Assembly: GCA_938012815.1 (NCBI GenBank)
Contig: CALLVV010000082.1
Coordinates: 1-28,870, forward strand
DNA: 28,870 bases
Origin: an uncultured Propionibacteriaceae bacterium
GTDB lineage: Bacteria > Actinomycetota > Actinomycetes > Propionibacteriales > Propionibacteriaceae
Direction: 5' to 3'
Part shown: positions 1 through 8,181 of the stretch, one piece after another
Layout: every line of letters starts with the position of its first letter
Numbering within the stretch: the first letter of the stretch is position 1
The notes under the pieces: model-generated
What the model saw: only the letters and a program-made list of their open reading frames with translations
What the model was told of the DNA's origin: nothing
Databases searched by the model: none
Translations under genes and position numbers: made by a program

Positions 1-106
1 ACAACGGCGACAGCACCCGGTCGGGGGGAAACTCAGGGTGAGGCCCCATTGCGCATCCGGGCCGGGAGGCGACACTGGGGACAGGCACCGTGGAACGGAG
101 GAAACG

Positions 107-667
107 ATGAGTCAGGAACAGCACGACCGGATGGACGAGCACCCTGCGGGAACCGACGAAAGGGAGGAGCCCACCCGTGTTACCGGAACCCCCGAGGGGG
201 AGGTGGTGTCCGAAACCGGGCGGGCCAGGACGGACAACGAAAGGCTTGATGACACCGCGCTCAGGTTCATGGCGGATGCCGCCTACGCCGTCGCCGGGTT
301 CGCAGGACTCGTGGGGGAGCGGGCGAGGGCCTTCTATGACGAGCAGCGCGCCGAGTACGCCAAGGCCCACCCGGATGTCGAATCCCCGGGCGCCAAGGAG
401 TTCCTGGAACAGCTCGGCAGCCACCTGAACCGGTTCGTCGACGAGATCAACCGGGGCTTCCGCGACCTCAGCGACAAGGGCCGCGAGGTCATGAACAACA
501 GGCCCGTGAACCCAGAGGCCGATAAAACCGGATCCACGGATCCCGGGGGCACGGAGCCCAAATCCGCAGCGCCCGAAACGGCGGAGCCCGAGGCCGGGCA
601 ATCCAAACCCGCTGAACCCAACAGTGAGGAATACGGCGAGGAATACAGGCAACCCGGGAACGAATGA
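107..667 (+). CDS. Small acidic hypothetical protein with disordered tail
   Basis: I do not recognise this 186-aa protein. The ATG at 107 is chosen because GGAGG lies at 97-101, a good spacing; an in-frame ATG at 38 has no such site. The N-terminal ~45 residues are charged and low in hydrophobics. A central block (about 46-130) rich in Ala, Arg and Glu looks helical and amphipathic, with a short hydrophobic stretch around AAYAVAGFAGLVG that is too weak to call a membrane segment. The last ~55 residues are Pro/Glu/Thr/Gly-rich, repeat short PE and AEP units, and are probably disordered. There is no signal peptide, cysteine or catalytic motif. It lies 80 bp upstream of murT but probably not in the same transcript, since murT has its own promoter-like box. 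Bases 1-106 hold nothing I can assign. Confidence 0.75.
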   Translation: MSQEQHDRMDEHPAGTDEREEPTRVTGTPEGEVVSETGRARTDNERLDDTALRFMADAAYAVAGFAGLVGERARAFYDEQRAEYAKAHPDVESPGAKEFLEQLGSHLNRFVDEINRGFRDLSDKGREVMNNRPVNPEADKTGSTDPGGTEPKSAAPETAEPEAGQSKPAEPNSEEYGEEYRQPGNE

Positions 668-691
668 GCCCCACTCCCTGAGGAGGAGACC

Positions 692-728
692 GGTCCGGAC
701 CGCGTTCCCCACGATGGTCCGGACCGCG
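692..728. repeat. Tandem palindromic repeat upstream of murT
   Basis: The 13-mer GGTCCGGACCGCG occurs exactly twice, at 692-704 and 716-728, starting 24 bp apart. Each copy contains the 10-bp palindrome GGTCCGGACC. The second copy ends 6 bp before the putative murT -10 box, so the pair covers the -35 region. It could be a regulator-binding site, or, because the copies can pair with each other in RNA, a terminator-like hairpin for the upstream gene. There is no T-tract, which weakens the terminator reading. Confidence 0.6.
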
Positions 729-734
729 GGGGGC

Positions 735-740
735 TAGGAT
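735..740 (+). promoter_or_regulatory. Putative -10 box of murT (leaderless)
   Basis: TAGGAT lies 7 nt before the murT ATG at 748. That distance puts the transcription start at or next to the start codon, and no convincing Shine-Dalgarno precedes the ATG. No TTGACA-like -35 is visible; the palindromic repeat occupies that position. Confidence 0.45.
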
Positions 741-747
741 TCCCCTC

Positions 748-2022
748 ATGCCTCGTCACACCATCAGCACCATGATCGGGAAGCTCGTCAAACAGGTGGC
801 ACGGCTTCGGGGCAGTGGTTCGGCGCTGCCCGGGCTGGTGGTCGAGAGGATGGACCGCGGATACCTCAGACGTACCCTGGACCCCCTTCCCGGCGGCGTC
901 GTGCTGGTCTCGGGCACCAACGGCAAGACCACCACCACGAAGGTGGTCACCGAACTGCTGCAGGCCGTCGGGTACAAGGTGTTCACCAACCGCACCGGAT
1001 CGAACTTCTCCCGCGGCGTGATCTCCGAACTACTGCCGCTGGTCAACTGGCGCGGCAGGCTCGACGCCGACATCGCCGTCCTGGAACTCGACGAGGCATG
1101 GGCCGTGCACTTCGTCCGCCAGGTCAAGCCGCGCATGAGCCTGTTCCTGAACGTGATGCGCGACCAACTCGACCGGTTCGGTGAGATCGACACCGCCGCC
1201 GAGATGCTCGCGAAGAACGCCGAGGCCGCCACCGAGGCGGTGATCCTCAACCGCGACGACCCGCGTGTCTACCGAATCCGGGAACGCGCCAAGGCGGAGG
1301 CCGTCTATTTCGGCACCACCGACGAACTGCTGGCGCTGATGCCCACCGACGACACCCTCAAGGGCGGCCAGGCCCATGCCAACCACGAGGCCCGCGCCGA
1401 CGTGTTGCTCAAGGCCATCGACGGGCGACGCGCCACCTACGAGATCGACGGGACCGACCACGTCGTCGAGATGAGCCTGAACGGCGTCTACAACCTCATC
1501 AACGCCGCCGCCGCCTTGACCCTGGTGCGGCGGATCGTCGGCGACGCGGTGTCCACGGAGAAACTTCTCGAGGCCCTCGGCAACGTGCGGCCCGCGTTCG
1601 GCCGCGGCGAGACCATCACCTACAAGGGTGTCCCGATGGAACTGGTGTTGGTGAAGAACCCCAGCGGCTTCCGGTTGTCGCTGTTGTCCTTCGCCGACGG
1701 CAGGGCGGACAACATGATCGCCATCAACGACAACTACGCCGACGGCCGCGACATCAGCTGGCTGTGGGACGTCGACTTCACCCCCCTCGACTCCGTCGCG
1801 CTGGTCACCGGCACCCGCGCCGACGGGATGGCGCTGCGCCTGGCCTACGACGACGTCCCCGTCGGGGGGATCGAGGCCGACCTGCAACACGCCCTCGACC
1901 GTTTCGCCGCTCTCAACCCGGGCAGGCCGAAACGCATCTACACCACCTACACCGCCATGACGGCGCTTCGGAAACTGATGTCCGGGCTGGCCCTCGGTCA
2001 GGACCAGGAGGCGGTGGCATGA
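748..2022 (+). CDS. murT: Lipid II isoglutaminyl synthase, Mur-ligase-like subunit MurT
   Basis: MurT, with GatD, amidates the alpha-carboxyl of D-Glu in the lipid II stem peptide, giving D-isoglutamine; MurT binds and uses ATP while GatD supplies ammonia. The 424-aa protein has the Mur-ligase P-loop SGTNGKTTT at residues 55-63, a central ligase region containing NVMRDQLDRFGE (about 135-146), and a C-terminal DUF1727-type domain. The motif NDNYADGRDISWLWD (327-341) belongs to the segment that contacts the GatD active site in studied homologues. The start is supported by a TAGGAT box 7 nt upstream; an alternative ATG lies at 772. Its stop overlaps the gatD start (ATGA). Oddity: the protein contains no cysteine at all, so the four-Cys zinc ribbon described in Firmicutes MurT is absent. 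The family assignment is secure. Confidence 0.95.
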   Translation: MPRHTISTMIGKLVKQVARLRGSGSALPGLVVERMDRGYLRRTLDPLPGGVVLVSGTNGKTTTTKVVTELLQAVGYKVFTNRTGSNFSRGVISELLPLVNWRGRLDADIAVLELDEAWAVHFVRQVKPRMSLFLNVMRDQLDRFGEIDTAAEMLAKNAEAATEAVILNRDDPRVYRIRERAKAEAVYFGTTDELLALMPTDDTLKGGQAHANHEARADVLLKAIDGRRATYEIDGTDHVVEMSLNGVYNLINAAAALTLVRRIVGDAVSTEKLLEALGNVRPAFGRGETITYKGVPMELVLVKNPSGFRLSLLSFADGRADNMIAINDNYADGRDISWLWDVDFTPLDSVALVTGTRADGMALRLAYDDVPVGGIEADLQHALDRFAALNPGRPKRIYTTYTAMTALRKLMSGLALGQDQEAVA

Positions 2023-2735
2023 TCCGCATCGTCCAGCTCTACCCGCGCGACATGAACCTCTACGGCGACTGGGGCAACGCGCGCGTGCTCCAGAAACGTC
2101 TCGAATGGCGGGGAATCGACGCCGAGATCGTCGACCACAACCCCGGCGATGACACCGACCTCGGATCCGGGGACATCTTCCTCGGCGGCGGCGGCCAGGA
2201 CGCCGGGCAGGACAAGATCCAGGAAGACCTCCAACACCACATCGACGAGCTGGCCCGCCTCGTCGAGGACGGTGTGCCGATGCTGCTGATCTGCGGCATG
2301 TACCAGCTGCTGGGCCGCACCTTCGTCACCGGCGAGGGAAAGATCATCAAGGGCGCGGGCATCCTGCCGCTCGACACCCGTGCCGGCACCGACCGGCTGA
2401 TCGGCAACATCACCCTGGAGTCCCCGGAGTTCGGGGAGGTCGTCGGCTACGAGAACCACTCCGGCCGCACCTACGTCGACGACGGCCACGAGCCCCTCGG
2501 GAAGGTGCTGCGGGGCGCGGGCAACAACGGCGAGGACCAGCAGGAAGGGCTGCGGTACCGCAACGTGATCGGCACCTACCTGCACGGCCCGATCCTGCCC
2601 GCCAACCCGAAGGTCGCGGACTTCCTGATCACCAAGGCCCTCGAACGCCGCGGCATGCCGGCGGACCTGGCGTCGCTGCCCGTCGACGAGGTCGCCACGA
2701 AGGCCCATCGCACCGCCAGGAACCGCCCACGGTGA
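2019..2735 (+). CDS. gatD: Lipid II isoglutaminyl synthase, glutamine amidotransferase subunit GatD
   Basis: GatD hydrolyses glutamine and passes ammonia to MurT for amidation of the peptidoglycan precursor in the cytoplasm. The 238-aa protein is a stand-alone class I (triad) amidotransferase of the CobB/CobQ type. The nucleophile is Cys92 in LLICGMYQLLG, and the catalytic His is His189 in IGTYLHGP. GGGGQD (56-61) forms the usual loop before the nucleophile region. The ATG start overlaps the murT stop as ATGA, implying translational coupling and roughly equal amounts of the two subunits. Amidation of lipid II affects cross-linking and lysozyme or beta-lactam sensitivity in other Gram-positives. 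The length is close to that of known GatD proteins. Confidence 0.95.
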   Translation: MIRIVQLYPRDMNLYGDWGNARVLQKRLEWRGIDAEIVDHNPGDDTDLGSGDIFLGGGGQDAGQDKIQEDLQHHIDELARLVEDGVPMLLICGMYQLLGRTFVTGEGKIIKGAGILPLDTRAGTDRLIGNITLESPEFGEVVGYENHSGRTYVDDGHEPLGKVLRGAGNNGEDQQEGLRYRNVIGTYLHGPILPANPKVADFLITKALERRGMPADLASLPVDEVATKAHRTARNRPR

Positions 2736-2736
2736 A

Positions 2737-2753
2737 ACCCCGGGGACGGGGGT
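2737..2753 (+). terminator. Weak hairpin after gatD
   Basis: ACCCC (2737-2741) can pair with GGGGT (2749-2753) across a 7-nt loop, directly after the gatD stop. There is no U-tract, so it is only a weak terminator candidate. The rest of the gap up to 2888 shows no feature I can support. Confidence 0.25.
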
Positions 2754-2888
2754 GAAGCGGATTGGCCGGGCCGTCGTCCCCTGCCATGCGGGATCTTCCG
2801 GCCGGGGTGGTTCCGCTCATCGGGGAGCGCCGGGGTGACGATGGTGCGCGGCGCAGCACCCGCGAGACACCCGAAAGGCATCGTTCGG

Positions 2889-2894
2889 TAGCCT
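2889..2894 (+). promoter_or_regulatory. Putative -10 box of the HEAT-like gene (leaderless)
   Basis: TAGCCT lies 6 nt before the GTG at 2901, and there is no Shine-Dalgarno. This is the same arrangement as at several other genes in the window and supports GTG 2901 as the start. No -35 hexamer is evident. Confidence 0.4.
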
Positions 2895-2900
2895 TGGTCA

Positions 2901-5900
2901 GTGCCCTTGCCCTCGTTGCCGGCCCTGAACCGCGGTCTACCCGTCACATCACACTCCAGCCGGGTGCACCACGTCGTGACGCTCGTCCGTGCACACGCCG
3001 ACGACCCGCGGCTGCCGGTGCTGCTGAACGCTCTGGCGGGGAAGTCCAGTTACCACGCCCTGCTGGCGGTGGAGGCCGCCCGGGCGCTGGGTGATGAGGA
3101 CCGGCTGCGGGAACTCGCGAAGCACTCGTCGCGCCGCGTCCGGTTCCGGGCCGCGGCCTGTCTTCCCCTCAGGGTGAAGGATCCGGAGACCTTCGCCGCC
3201 GACTACGCCACCCGGTCGATCGGGGAGCGGCGACGCCTTCGCCGCCGGATCATCGACGAGGGCCATCACGAACTTGCTGCGGCGCTGCTGGCGGCGCCCC
3301 TCCCTGACCGGGAACGCGCCGGGCTGCTGATCGCCTGCGACCCCGAGGTCGTCGCGGATCACATGCCCGAACTGGGCGACCTGGTGCCGAACCTGGCCGC
3401 CCTGGCCAACCGGCATCCCGACGCTCTGCTGGCCGAGCTGCGTCGTCGTCTCGAAGGAGCCCCGGCGGATCGTCGTTCCGCGGTCTGGTGGTGGATCGCG
3501 CCCGCCGCCCGTCACCTGGCCCGCAACCGTCCCCGGGAGCTGGTGCTCCTGCTGGCCGCATCGGAGGCTTCCCAGGGATTGCCGCCGCCGTTTCGTGGTG
3601 TCGCCGGGACGCTGCTGGCCGCCGCCCCCGAGGAGATGGCCCGGCTCCTGGCCGCCACCCCCACCGACTGGTCTTGGGATGGTGACGCGCTGCGCAGACA
3701 GGTGTGCAGGCACTTCCGGAAGCTGAACCGGGAACAACGGGCCCTCATCCTGCGCGCCGAACGCGACGACGACCACCGGGTGGCAGGCCTCCTGCGGAGC
3801 CTGCCACCCGGGGAACGGGCCCGGGCCTTCAGCGACGCCTACGGGGGCGTCGAGCTGCGCGACCGGGAATGGAGCGAGGAACTGCTCGACGCCCTGCCTC
3901 GGGAGCTGCGGGAGACCGAGGCGGCCCGGATGGCGGCGCTGCCCGTCAACCAGGGCCGGGGCGATCAGCTGAGACTGGCCGCCTGCCTGGCCCTCGGCGA
4001 GGCCATCACCGTCGCCGAGCCCTGCCTGAACTCCAGCGACGCCGACGAACGCGGGGCCGCCTGGCGTGCGATCCTCGCATCCGCGTTGCGCAGCCGCGAC
4101 CCGCGGGCGGTAGTGGTCGCGTTCGCCCGCATCGAGGCCCTGGCAGGCGAGCAGGATCCGGTGCGGAACGCGGCGACATCAGCCCTCGTGGTGGCCAGCG
4201 GCCGGACCCTCGACCTGATCCCCGTCGAACGCCTGAGAAAGCTGGTGGGCATACTGACCGACGCCCGCGACACCTCCTCCGCCACCTTCATGAACCTGCA
4301 GGGTGCGCTCTGGCGGCTGTTCGTCCACCGGGCCCAGCTGGGTGAGCCGGTACAGGAGCAGGTGGAGTTGCTGACCCGACTTCCCGGTTCCTGCTCCCTG
4401 GGCGTGGGCGGAAAACTGCTCCTGCCCATCCCGGCCGCCGCCGCGAAGACCCTGGCGGCGGGGTTCTCGCAGACCTTCAGGACCGAGGCCGACCGGGGCG
4501 AGTACGACCAGGTGAACTGCCTGGCCGTGATGCTGGGCCGCGACCGTCACGATCTGCCGGAGATCACCGGCATCCTGCGCCGGGCCATCAGATCCCACGA
4601 CCCCCGCACCGTCGAGCGCGCGATCCTGAACTGGCTGGCGGCCCCGCGGACCCGCGGCGAAAGGCTCGCGGGGCTGCTGAAACTCGACCCCTCGTTCGCG
4701 ACCCTCGAACGCGTCCAGGAACACATCTGCCGCTACCGTCCCGACCTGGCCGGGATCCTGTACCGAAAGATCCCGATCTCCGGGCGGCTGCACGACGAAA
4801 CCCCCTACATCGGGATCGCCCCCGGGCCCTTCGACGGATGGCTGCCCGAGCAGAGCCGCCTCTACTCGCAGGCCCTGGCCAGGTTCGTCGACGACGAAAC
4901 CCAGGACCGGCGGCGGAGGCTGGCCGCCGTGGAGGTGCTGGGCCGGCTTCCCTGGCTCGCCCCCGACGCGCTCGAACCCGACAGCACGGAAACCGTGATC
5001 CGGGAGGCGCAACTGACGGCGGCCTTCCGCTCACCCGCGGTGGAGTGGTCGCTGACGGATTTCCTGACGGTGCTGGACACCGACCTCGCCCCGGCCGCGA
5101 TGCTGGCCGCCACCCGCGTCGTCGACGAACTGCCGCCCGCCGAGACCACCGAGGCGTTGATGGTCGTCGCCACCGATCAGTGGCGGAAGGTGAACGTCCG
5201 CAAACAGGCCGTGCGGCAGGTGGCGCGCCTGCACCGTCCCGAGGCCGCCGAGATGCTGGTGGACCTGGCGATGGACGTCACCGTCCACCGTGACGTGCGA
5301 CTGGCGGCGACCGCCGGGCTGATCGAACTCCTCGACGACGAATGGGCGTGGGAGGCGCTGTCCGAGGCCGCGGTGGGCGGTCGCGAGGCCGCCCGGGTCC
5401 TGGCGGGCATCGATCCGGGCCGGATGTCGGTCAGGCACCGGGCCCGTTTCGGGGAGATCCTGGCGAAGGCCTCACCGGAACCGGAGCTGGTGGAGGCGCT
5501 GCCCACGTGGGTTTTCTGGACCCCGAAGATCACCGGGCGGATCGTCGAACTGCTCTCCTCGGAGGAGATTCCCGTCCGGCAGGCCGCGGTCCGGGCGCTG
5601 GACGGTGCGGGTTCCGGGCTGCGCTGGGGCATGCTGCTGGTGGCGGTGGCCGGGATCGCCGCGGCAGCGGCGGACGAGCCGGACGACTCCATGGAGGAAC
5701 TTCCCAACCAACGCCTGCTGGAGGACGTGGTCGCCGCCCTCCTGCCGGACAGCCCCCGGGTCCGGATGGAGCAGCGCGCCTGGTTGAAAGAACTGGCCGC
5801 GGCCCTGGCGGCGTTCCCGCACACGGCCTGGCAGCACTGGCAGGTGCTGCTGGCCGCCACCGACTGGAACGACCCGCTGACCGACCTGACCGACCTCGCC

Positions 5901-6194
5901 GAGGTCGTCGCCGATCCGCTGCGGGCCCGCGAGATCCTCGAACTCACCCAGCAGACGCTCAAGGAGCTGCACGAGGCGCGGTTGTGCGGCGATTTCGCCG
6001 TCGCCACGGAGGAACTGCTGGCCCGCGGCGACGCCGTCACCGGAGCGATCGCCCTGGCGCTGCTGGGACACGCAGGCGACGAGGTGGGCTGGGACGACGC
6101 CTGGCGCGCCCGGCTGCGAACCGCCCGCTCCCACCCGGTGCCAGCGGTCGCCGCCTGGGCCCGGGAAATCCACGTCGGCTCCTGGGCCACCTGA
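2901..6194 (+). CDS. Large HEAT-like alpha-helical repeat protein, function unknown
   Basis: This is a 1097-aa protein made almost entirely of Ala/Leu/Arg-rich helical segments with periodic patterns such as RxxAAxxL and VRxxAVRAL, which resemble HEAT or armadillo-type solenoids. Clear examples lie near residues 68-80, around 770-805 and around 890-905. I see no signal peptide, no catalytic motif and no convincing transmembrane span; the hydrophobic AAVAGIAAAAA-type stretch near 910-925 is short. Such solenoids usually act as protein-protein scaffolds, but nothing here names a partner. The start is GTG 2901 behind a TAGCCT box; GTG 2964 is an alternative, and codon choice between the two is atypical of the rest of the gene. 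It is monocistronic and convergent with the MFS remnant, whose antisense tail runs into its 3' end. Confidence 0.8.
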   Translation: MPLPSLPALNRGLPVTSHSSRVHHVVTLVRAHADDPRLPVLLNALAGKSSYHALLAVEAARALGDEDRLRELAKHSSRRVRFRAAACLPLRVKDPETFAADYATRSIGERRRLRRRIIDEGHHELAAALLAAPLPDRERAGLLIACDPEVVADHMPELGDLVPNLAALANRHPDALLAELRRRLEGAPADRRSAVWWWIAPAARHLARNRPRELVLLLAASEASQGLPPPFRGVAGTLLAAAPEEMARLLAATPTDWSWDGDALRRQVCRHFRKLNREQRALILRAERDDDHRVAGLLRSLPPGERARAFSDAYGGVELRDREWSEELLDALPRELRETEAARMAALPVNQGRGDQLRLAACLALGEAITVAEPCLNSSDADERGAAWRAILASALRSRDPRAVVVAFARIEALAGEQDPVRNAATSALVVASGRTLDLIPVERLRKLVGILTDARDTSSATFMNLQGALWRLFVHRAQLGEPVQEQVELLTRLPGSCSLGVGGKLLLPIPAAAAKTLAAGFSQTFRTEADRGEYDQVNCLAVMLGRDRHDLPEITGILRRAIRSHDPRTVERAILNWLAAPRTRGERLAGLLKLDPSFATLERVQEHICRYRPDLAGILYRKIPISGRLHDETPYIGIAPGPFDGWLPEQSRLYSQALARFVDDETQDRRRRLAAVEVLGRLPWLAPDALEPDSTETVIREAQLTAAFRSPAVEWSLTDFLTVLDTDLAPAAMLAATRVVDELPPAETTEALMVVATDQWRKVNVRKQAVRQVARLHRPEAAEMLVDLAMDVTVHRDVRLAATAGLIELLDDEWAWEALSEAAVGGREAARVLAGIDPGRMSVRHRARFGEILAKASPEPELVEALPTWVFWTPKITGRIVELLSSEEIPVRQAAVRALDGAGSGLRWGMLLVAVAGIAAAAADEPDDSMEELPNQRLLEDVVAALLPDSPRVRMEQRAWLKELAAALAAFPHTAWQHWQVLLAATDWNDPLTDLTDLAEVVADPLRAREILELTQQTLKELHEARLCGDFAVATEELLARGDAVTGAIALALLGHAGDEVGWDDAWRARLRTARSHPVPAVAAWAREIHVGSWAT

Positions 6195-6289
6195 AGCCGG
6201 TCGGGCCGGGCAACGAGGAACGAGCGGCCCGTGCCGAAACCACCCCGGCATCCGGTTCGCCCCCACCACCGCCGGTAGGGCCGACACCT

Positions 6290-6852
6290 TTCCCGACCGC
6301 CTGCAGGAGCGCCGCGGAGAGCAGGATGGCTACTTCGGTGGAGACCACGCTGATCAGGACACCGGCGACGGCCGGCGAAGCGATCCGCGCCAGATTGACC
6401 AGCGTCGCCTGCGTCGCGACGGCCCTGGTCAACTCCTCGCCCTCGACGACCTCGGCGATCATCCGCCGCGACGACGGAAGGGTCAGGGAGGACAGTGCCT
6501 CCCCCAGGAACAACAAACCGCCGATCACGACGATGCTCGACCTGGCGTGTAGTAGACCCACCCAGAGCAGAACCTGCACCACCCCCGCCAGGCATCGCAA
6601 CACTCGGGTGGTGCGGATCGGGCTGCGTCCCCGGTCCGCCAGCACACCCCCCGCGAGGGTCATCACCACCGGGGCCAGCGCCCCCACCGCCAGAACGGCC
6701 GAGAACTTCGCCACCCCGTCGCGGTCACCCAGCAGCGCGAAGGCCACCGCTATGGGGGCGATGCCGCTGCCGAACGCATTGAGCGCCTGCGCCACCGAGA
6801 CGGTCAGCACCCGCCTCGCGTGGGAGCCGGTGGGGCCAGCCCGTTGCGTCAC
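6290..6852 (-). pseudogene. MFS transporter, C-terminally truncated remnant
   Basis: The first ~187 codons from GTG 6852 encode a typical N-terminal half of a major facilitator transporter: about six hydrophobic helices, with the loop-2/3 motif ADRGRSPIRTTRVLR near residues 73-87, resembling DxxGRR of the macrolide-efflux/enterobactin-exporter group. After ILLSAALLQAVGKG the sequence turns into Gly/Pro/Arg-rich non-family sequence. The frame stays open to 6037, but the last 158 bp are antisense to the HEAT-like gene. A full MFS protein needs about 400 residues, so the C-terminal six-helix bundle is missing; only ~95 bp separate the remnant from the neighbouring gene, so it was deleted rather than frameshifted. 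The GTG start overlaps the ychJ-like stop (GTGA), so it was once in that operon. Whether it is still translated is unknown. Confidence 0.7.
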
Positions 6853-7277
6853 GTCTTCTCGTGCTCCTCAGGGGCGTGGTGGCCCGCGGTGTGGGGGATG
6901 CCGTTGACGTAGAACCAGCGGCCGTCCACCCGGAGGAAGGAACTGACCTCCCGCATGGCGCCGGTCTGGTCGCCCTCCTCCCACGTGGCCGAGAACGCGA
7001 CCATTCCCTCCTCGTCCCAGGCCTTGCCCGCCCCGCTGTGTTCGATGGTCAGGCCGGTCCAGCGGAGTCCGGGCTCGGGATCGATCGACTCGGGGCGGGT
7101 GTTGGGATGCCAGGTCTCCAACAGGTAATCCCTGAGCCCCAGCGCGTAGGCACTGTACCGCGAGCGCATCAGGGCGACCGCGGTGGCCGCGGGCCGACGG
7201 CCCTCGTGAAGGGGACCGCAGCACGTCTCGTAGGGGCGGCCGGTGTCGCAGGGGCAGATGTCGGGGGGAGCACTCAC
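6849..7277 (-). CDS. YchJ-family (UPF0225) SEC-C motif protein
   Basis: This 142-aa protein has an N-terminal SEC-C-type metal-binding motif, CPCDTGRPYETCCGP (Cys8, Cys10, Cys19, Cys20), followed by the YchJ core: ALMRSRYSAYALG, a Trp-His segment (ETWHPNTRP) and an NTF2-like fold ending in DGRWFYVNG. The family's function is not established; the Cys cluster is expected to bind zinc. I prefer GTG 7277, which lies 6 nt after CATACT (7289-7284, minus strand) and puts the metal motif close to the N-terminus as in homologues. An ATG at 7304 would add nine residues. Its stop overlaps the start of the MFS remnant, so the two were one operon. Confidence 0.85.
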   Translation of the reverse strand: MSAPPDICPCDTGRPYETCCGPLHEGRRPAATAVALMRSRYSAYALGLRDYLLETWHPNTRPESIDPEPGLRWTGLTIEHSGAGKAWDEEGMVAFSATWEEGDQTGAMREVSSFLRVDGRWFYVNGIPHTAGHHAPEEHEKT

Positions 7278-7478
7278 GAACCCAGTATGTCGTCTACCGA
7301 TCAATAACGCTCAATCGATGTCGTCAATTGGGAAATGGCGAGGTCGGAGCTCTCCCCGTTGAAGCCGGCTGAGCCGGTCGTGTCTTTCCGCAGTTGGTTG
7401 AGCCAGCCAGCGAGCTGGGCGTGCTGAACCGTGGTGACCGTGGTCGGGTTCCGGCTACCAGGTGTCGGTGGCGGTTTC

Positions 7479-7510
7479 GACCCGGGCCGCTCGTCCTCGC
7501 CTCCCGGGTC
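7479..7510. terminator. Inverted repeat at the 3' end of the LOR-like gene
   Basis: GACCCGGG (7479-7486) and CCCGGGTC (7503-7510) are perfect 8-bp arms around a 16-nt loop; the right arm overlaps the stop codon of the minus-strand gene. There is no T-rich tail, so a terminator role is only a suggestion. Between here and the ychJ-like start (7278-7478) I see no gene. Confidence 0.35.
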
Positions 7511-8099
7511 AGCTGTTGTTGTTCTGGGCCGCGGAGCGGGCGTCCTTGGCGCGCATCAGGTCCAAGGCGATCACGCCGCCCAGGATGGCCAGCCGCCGGT
7601 CCGGGGAGGTGCCACCCGGGTAGTGCAGGGCATACTGGTCGTGGCCGAGCAGCGCCTTGACGAAGCCTGCCCGCTCCCGGCTGACCTGCGCGACGACCCC
7701 TCCGCCGGTTGCATCCACCACTTCGAACTCGCGGTCGAAGAAACTTCCCTCCACCATGAACTCCTCCCCGGTGCTGAGCGCGATGGAGAACCTGCGGGAG
7801 AAGAACGTCATCTTCCTGGCGACGGTGGCCAGCATGGAACCGTCACCCCGCACGATCTCGTAGGTGTCCCGCCAGAAGTCACGAACGTCACTGACGTGCG
7901 CCAACCGGCTGCCGTCGGCATCCAGCACGTCGAACTCGCGGGGCCCCAGGAAGAACCGGCGAGCGCCGCTCTCCGTGCCGCCCACCATTCCGACGACCCG
8001 CTCCTGGTCGTCGAGGATGTCGAACTCGGGGGAGAGGCCGTTGCGGAGCTGCTGCAGGATGAGTAGATCCTGATTCAGGAGACCAGCTTGACTGCTCAT
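7509..8099 (-). CDS. LURP-one-related / tubby-C2-like domain protein
   Basis: A 196-aa soluble protein with the repeating beta-strand pattern of the LOR/scramblase superfamily: FDILDDQERVVG, FFLGPREFDVLDADG, DTYEIVRGDGSMLATVARK, FSIALSTGEEFMVEGSFFDREFEVVDATG and VVAQVSRE, ending in a helix (RLAILGGVIALDLMRA, about 166-181) like the buried C-terminal helix of tubby-like folds. Bacterial members have no firmly established function; lipid binding has been suggested for the superfamily. The ATG at 8099 is preceded by TACCCT (8111-8106) 6 nt upstream, which fits a leaderless message. It is divergent from the 8182 gene across a short shared promoter region. Confidence 0.75.
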   Translation of the reverse strand: MSSQAGLLNQDLLILQQLRNGLSPEFDILDDQERVVGMVGGTESGARRFFLGPREFDVLDADGSRLAHVSDVRDFWRDTYEIVRGDGSMLATVARKMTFFSRRFSIALSTGEEFMVEGSFFDREFEVVDATGGGVVAQVSRERAGFVKALLGHDQYALHYPGGTSPDRRLAILGGVIALDLMRAKDARSAAQNNNS

Positions 8100-8181
8100 G
8101 ACTCAAGGGTAGGAGACCGGGGGATCAGGATAGGCTGGTGCAGGGGCAAGTGCGATGGCCGATCTGATCCGAGGAGGGGTC
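8100..8181. promoter_or_regulatory. Divergent promoter region (LOR-like gene / 150-aa unknown)
   Basis: On the minus strand TACCCT (8111-8106) lies 6 nt before the ATG at 8099. On the plus strand TAGGCT (8131-8136) gives a likely start near 8143, followed by the strong ribosome binding site GAGGAGGGG (8171-8179) ahead of GTG 8182. No -35 hexamers are clear. Confidence 0.45.

Noticed and set aside
5177..6595. 472-codon minus-strand frame overlapping the HEAT-like and MFS regions
   Set aside because: It is in a different frame from the MFS remnant, Ser/Arg-rich, and antisense to the HEAT-like protein; no sign of real coding.
7305..7478. Possible small gene or decayed gene between the YchJ-like and LOR-like genes
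   Set aside because: Frames here lack a plausible start with ribosome binding site or -10 box and show no family resemblance; only short GC-rich dyads are visible.
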